This document shows positions 63,302-64,000 of a stretch of 64,000 bases of DNA, one piece after another. The stretch comes from Deltaproteobacteria bacterium (GTDB taxonomy: Bacteria > Myxococcota_A > Polyangia > Polyangiales > JADJMO01), in the NCBI GenBank assembly GCA_016182965.1, contig JACPFM010000136.1, positions 28,915 through 92,914 on the forward strand, given 5' to 3'. The first letter of the stretch is position 1, and each line of letters starts with the position of its first letter. Under the pieces are notes generated by a model that did no database searches, was not told where the DNA came from, and worked only from the letters and a program-made list of their open reading frames with translations. The position numbers and the translations under genes are program-made.

Positions 63302-63931
63302 ATGAACGCGCTGATGCTCCTGAAGACCGATCATCGGACCGTCGCGCAGCTGTTCGACGAGATCCTCGGCACGAACGCGAAGTCGAAGAAGCAGTCGCTG
63401 ATCAAGAAGATCGTCAAGGAGCTGTCGGTCCACGCTGCCGTCGAGGAGCAGGTGTTCTACCCGGCCGTGCGCGACGCGGTGGACGACGCCGAGGACGAGG
63501 TGCTCGAGGCGCTCGAGGAGCACCACATCGTCAAGTGGGTCCTCTCGGAGCTCGAGAAGATGACGCCCGACGACGAGCGGTTCGACGCGAAGGTGAAGGT
63601 GCTCTGCGAGACGGTCACCCACCACGTGAAGGAAGAGGAGACCAAGCTGTTCAAGCTGGTCCGAAAGCACATGGACCACCGCGCGCTCGACGAGCTCGGT
63701 CGCGCCATGGCCGCCGCCAAGAAGGTCGCGCCCACGCACCCGCACCCCCGCGCGCCCGACGCGCCGCCCGGGAGCTTCGTCGCCGGAATCGGCGCCGGGC
63801 TGATCGATCGCGCGCGGGACGCAGTGCGGGGACTCGCCAAAGCAGAGCCTCGCCCGCGCCGCGGCGCGAGCGGCCGCGCGAAGAAGATCGCGGCGAAGCC
63901 GACCGCGCGCGTCAGCAACCACCAGCGATAA
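63302..63931 (+). CDS. Hemerythrin-like (HHE) domain protein
   Basis: A 209-residue protein from ATG 63302. The first ~145 residues form the HHE helix bundle: His in KTDHRTV, HAAVEEQVFYP, EEHHIVKWVLSE and THHVKEEETKLFK. This order is that of hemerythrin-like di-iron proteins that sense or bind oxygen or nitric oxide. The C-terminal tail is Ala/Pro/Arg-rich (THPHPRAPDAPPG..., SGRAKK). The last ~12 residues (KPTARVSNHQR) are encoded antisense to a flippase-like fragment, so the C-terminus may have been acquired by fusion. Confidence 0.85.
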   Translation: MNALMLLKTDHRTVAQLFDEILGTNAKSKKQSLIKKIVKELSVHAAVEEQVFYPAVRDAVDDAEDEVLEALEEHHIVKWVLSELEKMTPDDERFDAKVKVLCETVTHHVKEEETKLFKLVRKHMDHRALDELGRAMAAAKKVAPTHPHPRAPDAPPGSFVAGIGAGLIDRARDAVRGLAKAEPRPRRGASGRAKKIAAKPTARVSNHQR

Positions 63932-64000
63932 GCGCTCAAGCCCTGCGCGGCGAGGTTGATCAGCCAGGCCAGCGCCAGCCAGCCCAGGTCGGCGGCGGCG
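63895..64000 (-). pseudogene. Fragment of a flippase-like (UPF0104 / LPG-synthase membrane) protein
   Basis: Read on the minus strand from the right edge, the sequence gives AADLGWLALAWLINLAAQGLS then AYRWWLLTRAVGF. This pattern (ADLGW, AQ, YRWWLLTRAVG) is typical for the first part of flippase-like/UPF0104 membrane proteins. Further left, the frame is only the antisense of the hemerythrin gene. The start lies beyond the window. Confidence 0.55.

Overview
The window is a GC-rich, densely packed bacterial chromosome segment that most resembles a myxobacterium (Myxococcota, probably Polyangiales). Signs of this are long secreted lipoproteins built from repeated CGxCGxxC cysteine units joined by Asp/Thr/Pro/Gly-rich linkers, a trypsin-like protein with a MYXO-CTERM-like tail, an AgmX/PglI-like C-terminal domain, DUF4215/MopE-type motifs, an RCC1 protein, PilZ proteins and a Ser/Thr kinase with a C-terminal membrane segment. 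I saw no rRNA, tRNA, CRISPR array, IS element or replication origin. Layout: 0-5 kb holds the sulfate-activation pair cysD-cysN (minus strand) between small hypothetical genes. 5-8.3 kb is a FIST sensor protein with a hybrid histidine kinase. 8.5-11 kb has a long-chain acyl-CoA ligase and a GNAT acetyltransferase. 11.2-19.9 kb has a frameshifted Cys-rich/TLDc protein, a methyltransferase, a TauE/SafE transporter, an aldehyde dehydrogenase plus thioesterase pair, a phospholipase A2-like protein and a parvulin-type isomerase. 19.8-24.4 kb has a trypsin-like protease, a barrel-like envelope protein and a tightly overlapping operon of ECF-type sigma factor, FecR-like protein and lipoprotein. 24.4-34.8 kb is the most accessory-looking part: two mirrored divergent pairs of surface lipoproteins, a four-domain Calx-beta protein, a Calx-beta remnant and a DUF4215/MopE lipoprotein. 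35-40 kb has an internally deleted subtilase, a barrel protein and a 1209-residue IPT/TIG lipoprotein. 40-47.6 kb has PilZ, a polytopic membrane protein, a UbiA-family prenyltransferase, an NlpC/P60-like lipoprotein, the full-length subtilase and an aldo/keto reductase. 47.6-49.9 kb is the housekeeping pair argJ-pyrD. 50-64 kb has paired membrane proteins, DUF72, RCC1, rhomboid, PilZ, a large membrane protein, a repeat-rich noncoding zone, a kinase and a hemerythrin-like protein. Working together: cysD/cysN make APS from sulfate; the FIST protein probably senses a small ligand for the adjacent kinase; the ECF sigma-FecR-lipoprotein operon probably reports on the envelope, and the neighbouring surface lipoproteins are plausible targets, although nothing in the sequence proves this. 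The acyl-CoA ligase, ALDH and thioesterase point to fatty-acid and aldehyde metabolism. The most striking observations are traces of recent rearrangement: a 39-bp exact copy of the thioesterase gene overwriting the 5' end of the PLA2-like gene, a subtilase paralogue missing about 336 residues in frame, a Calx-beta fragment, a MocA-oxidoreductase tail left under an RCC1 gene, a flippase-like fragment fused antisense to the hemerythrin gene, a CysN whose APS-kinase-like tail has lost its P-loop, and several families of intergenic repeats (heptads, 120-bp elements, GC palindromes). Assembly artefacts cannot be excluded for these.
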